NCBI GenBank assembly: GCA_947629295.1
Contig: CANRDH010000095.1
Location: forward strand, 1-6,293
Length of the DNA stretch: 6,293 bases
From: an uncultured Clostridia bacterium
Lineage (GTDB): Bacteria > Bacillota > Clostridia > Oscillospirales > Acutalibacteraceae
Reading direction: 5' to 3'
A program made the position numbers and the translations under genes. The notes under the pieces are model-generated. The model saw only the letters and a program-made list of their open reading frames with translations, ran no database searches and was not told the DNA's origin. The number at the start of each line of letters is the position of its first letter. Positions within the stretch are counted from its first letter, which is position 1. Below, piece by piece: positions 1-5,370 of the stretch.

Positions 1-1004
1 ACAGTCATAGCCTTGATATATTCCGCATTGAACCATTCCAGCTTATCATAATCAAATACCGCCGGCGATTTGCTTATTCTGTCTATAGAGAAATTCTCAA
101 CAAGCTCTGAAAGTGTAAACATCTCCCTGTTATCCTTCGGGGCCCAACCGAGTAGAGCAATATAATTTATAATAGCCTCCGGCAAAAAGCCCGCCTTTAC
201 AAGGTCCTCAAAACTTGTCGCTCCGTGACGCTTTGACAGCTTGGATATTGAGCCGTCATCATTCTTTCCCATAATAAGCGGCAGATGTATATATGTCGGT
301 ATCTCCCATCCGAAAGCCTCATAAAGAAGATTATATTTCGGCGTCGAGGAAAGATATTCGCTTCCCCTTACGACATGAGTTATATTCATTGTATGGTCAT
401 CAATTACATTCGCAAAATTATAGGTGGGATAACCGTCAGCCTTAATAAGTATCTGGTCCTGTAGCTCTGAGTTTTCAACGGAAATAGTACCGTATACCGC
501 ATCCTCGAATGTAGTTATACCCTCAAGCGGCATCTTTTGCCGTATTACAAAGGGCGTACCCTTTTCAAGCAGCTCCTGTACCTCCTCGTCCGACAAGCTG
601 CGGCAGCGGCGGTCATAGCCTGCTCCCGGCTCGTCCGCATTCTCTCTGAGGCTGTCAAGTCTTTCCTTTGTGCAGAAGCAGCGATAAGCCCTGCCCTTTT
701 TTATAAGCTCCTCCGCATAGGGAAGATACATATCCTTTCGCTCACTCTGTACATACGGGCCGTATTGTCCGCCTACATCGGGGCCCTCGTCATGCTTAAG
801 TCCCGCCGAATTTAATGTATCATAAATTATATCTACCGCACCCTCTACCTTTCTTTCCCGGTCGGTATCCTCTATCCTCAATACAAAATCACCGTCAAGA
901 GATTTTGCAATAAGATATTCATAAAGTGCCGTTCTGAGATTTCCGACGTGCATAAAGCCTGTCGGACTCGGCGCAAATCGGGTTCTTACCTTTTTAGCTG
1001 ACAT
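1..1004 (-). CDS. gltX: Glutamyl-tRNA synthetase, N-terminal 334 residues (3' end outside window)
   Basis: Cytoplasmic class I aminoacyl-tRNA synthetase that charges tRNA-Glu with glutamate using ATP. Translating the minus strand gives 334 residues before the window edge. The HIGH-type signature is at about residues 11-24 ([15 protein letters not shown], with HVGN at 19-22). The family block [12 protein letters not shown] is at 78-89. The second ATP signature, KLSKR, is at 255-259, followed by HGATS. The catalytic Rossmann domain and stem-contact region are therefore complete, while the C-terminal anticodon-binding part (another 150-200 residues in the family) lies to the left. The ATG at 1002-1004 is chosen because AGAGGAG sits 8-10 nt upstream and the conserved TRFAPSPTG block starts at residue 8. 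The zinc-knuckle region keeps C109, C111 and C134, but Ser136 stands where E. coli GluRS has its fourth ligand, His. Transcribed separately from serA, whose terminator lies upstream. Identification is near certain. Confidence 0.97.
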   Translation of the reverse strand, partial: MSAKKVRTRFAPSPTGFMHVGNLRTALYEYLIAKSLDGDFVLRIEDTDRERKVEGAVDIIYDTLNSAGLKHDEGPDVGGQYGPYVQSERKDMYLPYAEELIKKGRAYRCFCTKERLDSLRENADEPGAGYDRRCRSLSDEEVQELLEKGTPFVIRQKMPLEGITTFEDAVYGTISVENSELQDQILIKADGYPTYNFANVIDDHTMNITHVVRGSEYLSSTPKYNLLYEAFGWEIPTYIHLPLIMGKNDDGSISKLSKRHGATSFEDLVKAGFLPEAIINYIALLGWAPKDNREMFTLSELVENFSIDRISKSPAVFDYDKLEWFNAEYIKAMT

Positions 1005-1029
1005 ATCGTTTTCTCCTCTTTCCCGTTAC

Positions 1030-1052
1030 ATATTATACTATAAGTATAATAT
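1030..1052. repeat. Perfect 10-bp-arm inverted repeat over the gltX -10 region
   Basis: ATATTATACT (1030-1039) and AGTATAATAT (1043-1052) are exact reverse complements separated by ATA. The best minus-strand -10 hexamer for gltX, TATAAT (plus positions 1032-1037), lies inside the left arm. An operator or a local cruciform is possible. AT-only palindromes arise easily in AT-rich DNA, so function is inference. Confidence 0.6.
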
Positions 1053-1060
1053 ACCTTTGG
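1032..1060 (-). promoter_or_regulatory. Candidate gltX promoter with good -10 and poor -35
   Basis: The minus-strand -10 TATAAT (1032-1037) is an exact consensus. At a 17-bp spacer the -35 is only CCAAAG (1055-1060). This is the only reasonable -10 between the serA terminator and the gltX ribosome binding site at about 1013-1019. Other AT-rich hexamers nearby leave the exact start uncertain. Confidence 0.4.
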
Positions 1061-1065
1061 TATAT
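1049..1065. repeat. Second inverted repeat abutting the gltX promoter palindrome
   Basis: ATATACC (1049-1055) and GGTATAT (1059-1065) are exact reverse complements around TTT. The repeat overlaps the end of the 1030-1052 palindrome, and the two centres are 16 bp apart. It falls in the spacer/-35 region expected for gltX, where no good -35 hexamer is visible (CCAAAG at 17-bp spacing). This may be a regulator-dependent promoter. Confidence 0.5.
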
Positions 1066-1080
1066 ATATTATCCGTAATT

Positions 1081-1115
1081 ACAAAATGCACCCGAAACTG
1101 ATTGCCTCGGGTGCA
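1081..1115 (-). terminator. Rho-independent terminator of the serC-serA operon
   Basis: TGCACCCGA (1087-1095) and TCGGGTGCA (1107-1115) are exact 9-bp complementary arms with an 11-nt loop, starting about 20 nt past the serA stop. On the minus strand the stem is followed by TTTTGT. The short U tract is followed by AT-rich DNA. This separates serA from gltX. Confidence 0.85.
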
Positions 1116-1134
1116 GATATGCTTTTGTTTTTTA

Positions 1135-2298
1135 TCAGCCGATCACTCTTACACGGATGACGCCGTCGATTGCAGCAATCTTATCCGCTGCCGCAGCATC
1201 AACGGCATTTGCCGTATCAAGTATCGTATATGCATAATCCTTCTTTGATTTACTGTCAAGACTTTCAATATTATTTCCTGTTTCTGAAAGAGCAGCCGTA
1301 ACGGTTGTAAGGATATTCGGAACATTTCTGTGTATTACGCAAACTCTTGCCGCACCTGTACGCGGAACAGAAACTGTCGGAAGAATAACGGAATTTTTAA
1401 TGTTGCCGTTTTCAAGATAATCCTTGATTTCATCAGCGGCCATCTTTGCACAGTTGTCCTCCGATTCGGGCGTTGAAGCTCCGAGGTGAGGTGTTACGAT
1501 AATGCCCTTTACATCAAGTATATCATCCGTTGCAAAGTCAGTCGTATAATTTGCAACCTTACCGCTCTTTACTGCCTCAATAACATCAGCGGATACAACA
1601 AGATCAGCACGGGAGTAGTTGATTATACGAACTCCGTCCTTCATCTTTGCTATATTCTCCGCATTGATAACACCCTTTGTTTCGGGAGTAAGCGGAACAT
1701 GAACGGTTATATAATCGCTTGCCGCAAATACCTCGTCAAGTGTTACAACATGCTTAACCTTGTGAGAAATTCTGAGTGCATTGTCAACAGAAAGGAACGG
1801 ATCGTAACCGATAACCTCCATGCCGAGTGCAACCGCAGCATTTGCCACAAGTATGCCTATAGCACCAAGACCTACAACGCCCAGCGTCTTACCCTTAATT
1901 TCTGGACCAACAAACTGACTCTTGCCCTTTTCTACCATTTTGCCTACCGCATCACCGTTGCCCTTGAGCGTCTTTGCCCACTCGATACCGCCGATAACAT
2001 CACGGCTGCTGAGAAGCAAAGCTGTCATAACAAGCTCCTTAACGGCATTTGCATTTGCACCCGGAGTATTGAATACTACAATACCCTTTTCCGCACATTT
2101 GTCAAGCGGAATGTTATTCACTCCCGCACCTGCTCTTGCAATGGCAAGAAGACTTTCGGGAAGCTCCATATCATGCATAGACGCAGAACGGACAAGGACT
2201 GCCTCAGGGTTCTGAACATCATCACCTACCGTATAATTCTCTCCAAGACGTGAAAGCCCTACCGAAGAAATCTTATTGAGTGTCTTAACATTATACAT
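1135..2298 (-). CDS. serA: D-3-phosphoglycerate dehydrogenase with C-terminal ACT domain
   Basis: Cytoplasmic NAD-dependent enzyme that oxidises 3-phosphoglycerate to 3-phosphohydroxypyruvate, the first step of the phosphorylated serine pathway. The product is 387 residues. AGAGVNNIPLDKCAEKGI (about 56-73) is the family substrate-domain block. GLGAIG at 143-148 is the NAD-binding loop. Arg230 (in NYSRADLV) and His271 (in TPHLGAST) are catalytic positions, and the catalytic Glu position appears to be Asp259. An ACT domain spans about 318-387; His323, Asn325 and Asn343 match in spacing the serine contacts of E. coli SerA (His344, Asn346, Asn364), which predicts feedback inhibition by serine. 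A GTG at 2305-2307 is also in frame, but it is part of the AAGGTG ribosome binding site, so the ATG at 2296-2298 is preferred. It is the second gene of the serC operon, 28 bp after serC. Confidence 0.96.
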   Translation of the reverse strand: MYNVKTLNKISSVGLSRLGENYTVGDDVQNPEAVLVRSASMHDMELPESLLAIARAGAGVNNIPLDKCAEKGIVVFNTPGANANAVKELVMTALLLSSRDVIGGIEWAKTLKGNGDAVGKMVEKGKSQFVGPEIKGKTLGVVGLGAIGILVANAAVALGMEVIGYDPFLSVDNALRISHKVKHVVTLDEVFAASDYITVHVPLTPETKGVINAENIAKMKDGVRIINYSRADLVVSADVIEAVKSGKVANYTTDFATDDILDVKGIIVTPHLGASTPESEDNCAKMAADEIKDYLENGNIKNSVILPTVSVPRTGAARVCVIHRNVPNILTTVTAALSETGNNIESLDSKSKKDYAYTILDTANAVDAAAADKIAAIDGVIRVRVIG

Positions 2299-2304
2299 TT
2301 TTAT

Positions 2305-2310
2305 CACCTT
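2305..2310 (-). promoter_or_regulatory. serA ribosome binding site, decides the start codon
   Basis: AAGGTG on the minus strand lies 6 nt before the ATG at 2296-2298. Its own GTG is in frame and would add three residues if read as a start. Use as a Shine-Dalgarno element is the better reading. Confidence 0.75.
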
Positions 2311-2326
2311 ATATAATTAATTTTAA

Positions 2327-3412
2327 TTAGCTATTGCGAGCCTCAAACTCACCCATAAACTTAACAAGCTTCTCTACACCCTCAACAGGCATAGCATTGT
2401 ATATGGATGCTCTCATACCGCCGACTGAACGGTGACCCTTGATATTAACAAAATCATTCTCTGTTGCTTCCTTAACGAATTTAGCGTCAAGCTCCTCGTT
2501 TCCCGTAATGAATGGAACATTCATAAGTGAACGATCCTCAGGAACGACCGTACCCTTGAAGAGGTTGGAATTATCAAGGAAATTATAAAGGATAGAAGCC
2601 TTTTTTTCATTAATTTCCTTCATTTTCTCAAGACCGCCGATATCGTTCTTTATCCACTCGAGAACGAGCTTAGCTATATAGATCGTATAGCATGGAGGTG
2701 TATTGAACATCGAGCCGTTATCGGCGTGTGTCTTGTAATTGAGCATTGTGGGAGTTATATCCTTTGCATGACCGATAAGATCCTCACGTATAATAACAAC
2801 TGTAAGACCTGCCGGCGCCATGTTCTTCTGTGCGCCTGCATAGAGAATTCCGAATTTTGTAACATCTATCGGCTGTGAAAGAATACAGGATGAGATATCC
2901 GCAACAAGCGGCACATTTCCTGTTTCGGGAAGCTCATGATAAAGCGTTCCGTAGATTGTATTATTCATGCAGATATAGAAATAATCGGCATCCTTTGTAA
3001 ATGTATCGGGATCAAGCTTCGGGATATAGGAGAAAGTCTTATCCTTTGAAGAAGCAACGATATTTGCGTCTATGTATCTTGCAGCTTCCTTCTGAGCCTT
3101 TGTCGCCCACTGACCTGTGATAACATAATCAGCCTTGCCGCTGTTTACGCCGAGGTTAAGGGGAATAGCCGCAAACTGTGTTGAAGCTCCTCCCTGAAGG
3201 AAAAGTACCTTATAGTTATCGGGAATGTTCATAACCTCACGGAGGAGTGCCTCTGCTCCCTCTATGATTGTTCCGTAAATTTTTGAACGGTGTGACATTT
3301 CCATAACGGACTGACCGCTGCCCTGATAATCGAGCATTTCGCTCGCTGCCTTTTCTAGAACCGACTGCGGCAGCATAGAAGGGCCTGCCGAGAAATTGTA
3401 AACTCTTTTCAT
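2327..3412 (-). CDS. serC: Phosphoserine aminotransferase
   Basis: PLP-dependent class V aminotransferase that converts 3-phosphohydroxypyruvate plus glutamate to phosphoserine plus 2-oxoglutarate, the second step of serine synthesis; the family often also serves pyridoxal phosphate synthesis. The 361 residues match the usual family length. The N-terminal block YNFSAGPSMLP (5-15) is diagnostic. SVMEMSHRS (35-43) holds the phosphate-binding His/Arg. QGGASTQF (73-80) binds cofactor phosphate. AGAQKNMAPAG (192-202) contains the Schiff-base lysine, Lys196. GHRSVGGMRASIYNAMP (336-352) is the C-terminal substrate-binding block. The ATG is preceded by GGAGGC at 8-nt spacing. First gene of the operon with serA 28 bp downstream, with a sigma-A-type promoter about 75 bp upstream. 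No truncation or lost key residue is seen. Confidence 0.97.
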   Translation of the reverse strand: MKRVYNFSAGPSMLPQSVLEKAASEMLDYQGSGQSVMEMSHRSKIYGTIIEGAEALLREVMNIPDNYKVLFLQGGASTQFAAIPLNLGVNSGKADYVITGQWATKAQKEAARYIDANIVASSKDKTFSYIPKLDPDTFTKDADYFYICMNNTIYGTLYHELPETGNVPLVADISSCILSQPIDVTKFGILYAGAQKNMAPAGLTVVIIREDLIGHAKDITPTMLNYKTHADNGSMFNTPPCYTIYIAKLVLEWIKNDIGGLEKMKEINEKKASILYNFLDNSNLFKGTVVPEDRSLMNVPFITGNEELDAKFVKEATENDFVNIKGHRSVGGMRASIYNAMPVEGVEKLVKFMGEFEARNS

Positions 3413-3442
3413 ACTTAAAAGCCTCCATTTATATTTTTACGC

Positions 3443-3465
3443 TGCGAAAACAACAATATTTCGCA
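3443..3465 (-). promoter_or_regulatory. 7-bp stem-loop in the serC leader
   Basis: TGCGAAA (3443-3449) and TTTCGCA (3459-3465) are exact complements around a 9-nt loop. They lie in the roughly 70-nt untranslated leader between the serC start point (about 3482) and its ribosome binding site at 3421-3426. The leader is too short for a T-box. It could be an operator or an mRNA 5' stem; no known riboswitch is recognised. Confidence 0.45.
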
Positions 3466-3488
3466 TTATTATGTAATGATACCATTTA

Positions 3489-3517
3489 ATTATAATTCAA
3501 AATCCATAATAAGTCAA
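3489..3517 (-). promoter_or_regulatory. Sigma-A promoter of the serC-serA operon
   Basis: On the minus strand, TTGACT (3512-3517) is followed by a 17-bp spacer and an exact TATAAT (3489-3494). Eleven of twelve hexamer bases match consensus at optimal spacing. The expected start is near 3482, giving a leader of about 70 nt. Confidence 0.85.
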
Positions 3518-3590
3518 TTATATGTATGGATAATTTCAAAATTATTTTTGACCGATATCAGGACATTCTCTGAATTTACGGTATTAATCT

Positions 3591-4751
3591 TTATTCCCCA
3601 ATATCAAAGTTTTCGGGCGGAATACTTACATCCACAACAAATCTCTCAAAGAAGGGTACTGTTTCATTTGAAGCAAGTCTGCCCATATGGCTCATACTTG
3701 AAACAAAGGCTATAGACTTATCTGTAAACTTTTCCGACTTAGCTTTCATTTCCTCAAGTATAGCCCTGACTTCATCTTCTTCCCTGTCGCCGCAGTCAAG
3801 AGTGACAAGAAGCTGACTGCCGCTCGACTTTCTCAGTCCCTTTAAAAAGGCTCTCATTATTCTTCCGTCATTATCAAAAAGCTCGCTAAGCTTTTCTGTT
3901 ATTTCGGAAGGTATTTTTTCAAGCGTATATATTACCGCACGCTCTCCATCCGACTGCGGCGCAAGCTTTACAGCCTTATTTACAGCCTCACAGGTTTCTT
4001 TTGTTACCGTAAAATTAAATCCGAACGGATTAATGACAACAATTTCTCCCGCACTGCAAAGATTTTCTATGTGAGCAAAGCCTGCCGGTACAGGATTAAA
4101 CTTACCTTCGGGGTCAATCTTCTTATATTCATTTATATCCGTAAAGAACGGTATGACCTTTTCCCCGTCATTTCTGCCGATTGACGGAATATTTACTCTA
4201 TTGCCTTCGGGCTTGCCCTCTATGGGTATAATATATCTTGCATTATATGCGTCGGAAAGAAAATTAATTTCCTTATCCGGCGTTACGGTTTTATTTTCAA
4301 TACATTGGAAAAATCTGTTCGCACTGCATACAAAGGACGGATTTATGATCGGACGCTGTTCTTCGGGTATTTTTGAAAAATCCGGCACATTGATAAGGTC
4401 GCTGAGCGGAATAAGGATATGAGCTTTGCCGTTATCTATAAGGACAGATTCTATTCCGCTCCTGTGATAATCCGAAAGCATACTCAGCCTGCTGTCCTTT
4501 TTACATTCGGCGATTCCTACAGTATAACCGCTTTCCTTTATATGGCGGCAGAAATCCTCGCAATATTGTTTTTCGGAAAAAAGGAATGATGACGGTATTC
4601 CCTCTACATAATCAACAAAATGTCCCCTCGTTACAGGAGAAAAAGCGGAATACAAAACCTCGCCGTTTTGTATTTCAGCAAGTATATCACGGTATGTATT
4701 TTTATTTTTGTTATTGCCGTATTCAATTATCAGTCGTTGAAGCCTGCTCAT
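3591..4751 (-). CDS. SseB-like protein with two SseB_N-type domains and an SseB_C domain
   Basis: A 386-residue soluble protein that I read as an SseB-family member. SseB is named for enhanced serine sensitivity when overexpressed in E. coli and its biochemical role is unsettled. Residues about 262-380 resemble the SseB C-terminal domain (AVIYTLEKIP, then FLKGLRKSSGSQLLVTLDC and a final SIAFV/FVVDVSIPP block). Residues about 165-256 resemble SseB_N (YIIPIEG, then KVIPFFTDINEYKK and AGEIVVINPFGFNFTV). Residues about 30-120 repeat that pattern in degenerate form (VLYSAFSPV, SSFLFSEKQYCEDF, SGIESVLIDN). No signal peptide or membrane segment is seen. The start has GGAGGG 6 nt upstream. It lies directly upstream of serC on the same strand with its own consensus promoter. 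With no strong terminator in the 178-bp gap, read-through into serC is possible. Family call is by pattern recognition only. Confidence 0.75.
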   Translation of the reverse strand: MSRLQRLIIEYGNNKNKNTYRDILAEIQNGEVLYSAFSPVTRGHFVDYVEGIPSSFLFSEKQYCEDFCRHIKESGYTVGIAECKKDSRLSMLSDYHRSGIESVLIDNGKAHILIPLSDLINVPDFSKIPEEQRPIINPSFVCSANRFFQCIENKTVTPDKEINFLSDAYNARYIIPIEGKPEGNRVNIPSIGRNDGEKVIPFFTDINEYKKIDPEGKFNPVPAGFAHIENLCSAGEIVVINPFGFNFTVTKETCEAVNKAVKLAPQSDGERAVIYTLEKIPSEITEKLSELFDNDGRIMRAFLKGLRKSSGSQLLVTLDCGDREEDEVRAILEEMKAKSEKFTDKSIAFVSSMSHMGRLASNETVPFFERFVVDVSIPPENFDIGE

Positions 4752-4784
4752 ATCTTACCCTCCGAAATTTATATTACGGATTTA

Positions 4785-4813
4785 ATTATATAATAATAGA
4801 ATTCTCATGTCAA
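4785..4813 (-). promoter_or_regulatory. Fully consensus sigma-A promoter of the SseB-like gene
   Basis: On the minus strand, TTGACA (4808-4813) is followed by 17 bp and TATAAT (4785-4790). All twelve bases match consensus. The start is expected near 4778, about 27 nt before the ATG. A 10-bp GC palindrome, CGCCGCGGCG (4821-4830), lies 7 bp upstream of the -35. Confidence 0.88.
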
Positions 4814-4962
4814 TATTTTCCGCCGCGGCGCATACATTTTATCAGACGGCACGGTTTGTGCGCCCGGTAGATCGAAAAACGACACCGGCGGCAAGCCGGA
4901 CGGACTGACACCGGTGTCAGAAATTCATGATGTGAAACAACTTTATTACGCATTTTTTTCAT
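4810..4962 (-). CDS. Questionable 50-aa Cys/Arg-rich ORF across the GC-rich island
   Basis: The minus strand is open from ATG 4960-4962 to TGA 4810-4812 and encodes 50 residues. The peptide starts MKKMRNKVV, then has VRPACRRCRFS, HKPCRLIKC and a MRRGGKY end, giving four cysteines and strong positive charge. The frame is the same as the preceding 65-aa gene, being open from the codon after its TAG. Against coding use: no ribosome binding site is visible before the ATG, the terminator-like hairpin lies inside it, CGG/CGC codons are heavy for this genome, and the TGA overlaps the -35 box of the next promoter. It could be a chance frame in GC-rich DNA. No homologue is recognised. Confidence 0.15.
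   Translation of the reverse strand: MKKMRNKVVSHHEFLTPVSVRPACRRCRFSIYRAHKPCRLIKCMRRGGKY
4815..4920. other. GC-rich palindromic intergenic island
   Basis: This stretch is far richer in G+C than its AT-rich flanks. It holds the palindrome CGCCGCGGCG (4821-4830), a possible GGCGCA/TGCGCC stem (4827-4832 with 4859-4864), a CCGGC/GCCGG stem (4885-4889 with 4895-4899), the octamer GACACCGG twice (4881-4888, 4907-4914), and a perfect 16-bp palindrome CTGACACCGGTGTCAG (4905-4920). The right part works as a minus-strand terminator. The rest may be a dispersed repeat or a small ORF. Confidence 0.6.
4875..4918 (-). terminator. Probable terminator downstream of the 65-aa gene
   Basis: On the minus strand, GACACCGG (4911-4918) can pair with CCGGTGTC (4881-4888). 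It is followed by G and five Ts (4875-4879). The inner CCGGC/GCCGG hairpin and the 16-bp palindrome at 4905-4920 are competing folds. The position, about 60 nt past the stop at 4981, fits. Confidence 0.6.
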
Positions 4963-4980
4963 TATGCATTTTGACGCCGT

Positions 4981-5178
4981 CTATTCTTCGGAATTATGAA
5001 GGTCGTCCGGTACGGTATTTCTAATCATCGTAAATGCATAAGGATACACAGGGTATCTGAATTGAAAAGGCATAATCCTGCCGTTTATTACTTTGCATTC
5101 GTCCTCCCTGCCGTATGGGTCAAACGGCGTTCCGATAGCACTGAAGCTTCCTTCATCATAAAAATCATTCTGTGACAT
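4981..5178 (-). CDS. Small hypothetical protein, aromatic- and proline-rich, 65 aa
   Basis: I do not recognise this family. The product is 65 residues and acidic, with six Phe, five Tyr, six Pro and a single Cys (Cys28). An acidic, glycine-containing N-terminal half (DFYDEGSFSAIGTPFDPYG) is followed by an aromatic stretch PFQFRYPVYPYAF at 37-49 and an acidic tail ending NSEE. There is no signal peptide, membrane segment or metal motif. The ATG has GAGGTG on the minus strand (5186-5191) at 7-nt spacing, which supports translation. A probable terminator follows. It is divergent from the DUF4830 gene across 192 bp. A role such as a spore-coat or surface-associated small protein would be a guess from composition alone. 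The gene call is likely and its function unknown. Confidence 0.6.
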   Translation of the reverse strand: MSQNDFYDEGSFSAIGTPFDPYGREDECKVINGRIMPFQFRYPVYPYAFTMIRNTVPDDLHNSEE

Positions 5179-5370
5179 AGTTTTTCACCTCAATTAATTT
5201 TGCAGAAATCCTGCATAACAATAAACTCCGCTATTTCGGGATTTATTATTACTCAAATATTATATGCTCAAAACAGTGCTTAATATTCGATTTCGAAGCT
5301 TTTTCATTATCATGCATAAGTTATTTATTAATTTTTTCCAATTTATTGTGTAGAAAAGGAGAGCAAATTT
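5179..5370. other. Divergent intergenic region, no clear promoter
   Basis: This AT-rich 192-bp gap separates the divergent 65-aa gene and the DUF4830 gene. It contains a small hairpin, TGCAG/CTGCA (5201-5205, 5211-5215), in the leader of the 65-aa gene. An exact minus-strand TATAAT (5259-5264) has no matching -35 at 16-18 bp. No convincing sigma-A promoter is seen in either direction, so an alternative sigma factor or activator is possible. Confidence 0.4.
5358..5361 (+). promoter_or_regulatory. Ribosome binding site supporting a TTG start
   Basis: AAAAGGAG ends at 5361, 9 nt before the TTG at 5371. The frame has a TAA at 5329-5331 and no ATG or GTG between that stop and 5371, so TTG is the best start. 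Confidence 0.65.

Noticed and set aside
537..815. Plus-strand frame of 92 codons inside gltX
   Set aside because: It is antisense to a highly conserved synthetase core, with no independent support.
1486..2253. Long plus-strand open frame (255 codons) opposite serA
   Set aside because: It is antisense to well-conserved serA, and its product is Cys/Asn/Arg-rich without family motifs; a shadow frame.
3237..3428. 63-codon minus-strand frame overlapping the serC 5' end
   Set aside because: It overlaps conserved serC codons in another frame, and the ribosome binding site at 3421-3426 falls inside it and serves serC.
3543..3582. Possible terminator after the SseB-like gene (ACCG/CGGT with inner TCAG/CTGA)
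   Set aside because: The two short stems are separated by an asymmetric internal loop, and the following sequence is not a clean T run; too weak to call.
4930..4970. Near-repeat ATTACGCAT/ATTATGCAT
   Set aside because: Two imperfect 9-mers in AT-rich DNA are not enough to claim a repeat element without genome comparison.
5315..5322. Sporulation sigma-like -10 (CATAAGTT) before the DUF4830 gene
   Set aside because: It fits a loose CATAnnnT pattern, but no convincing -35 partner is seen at the right distance.
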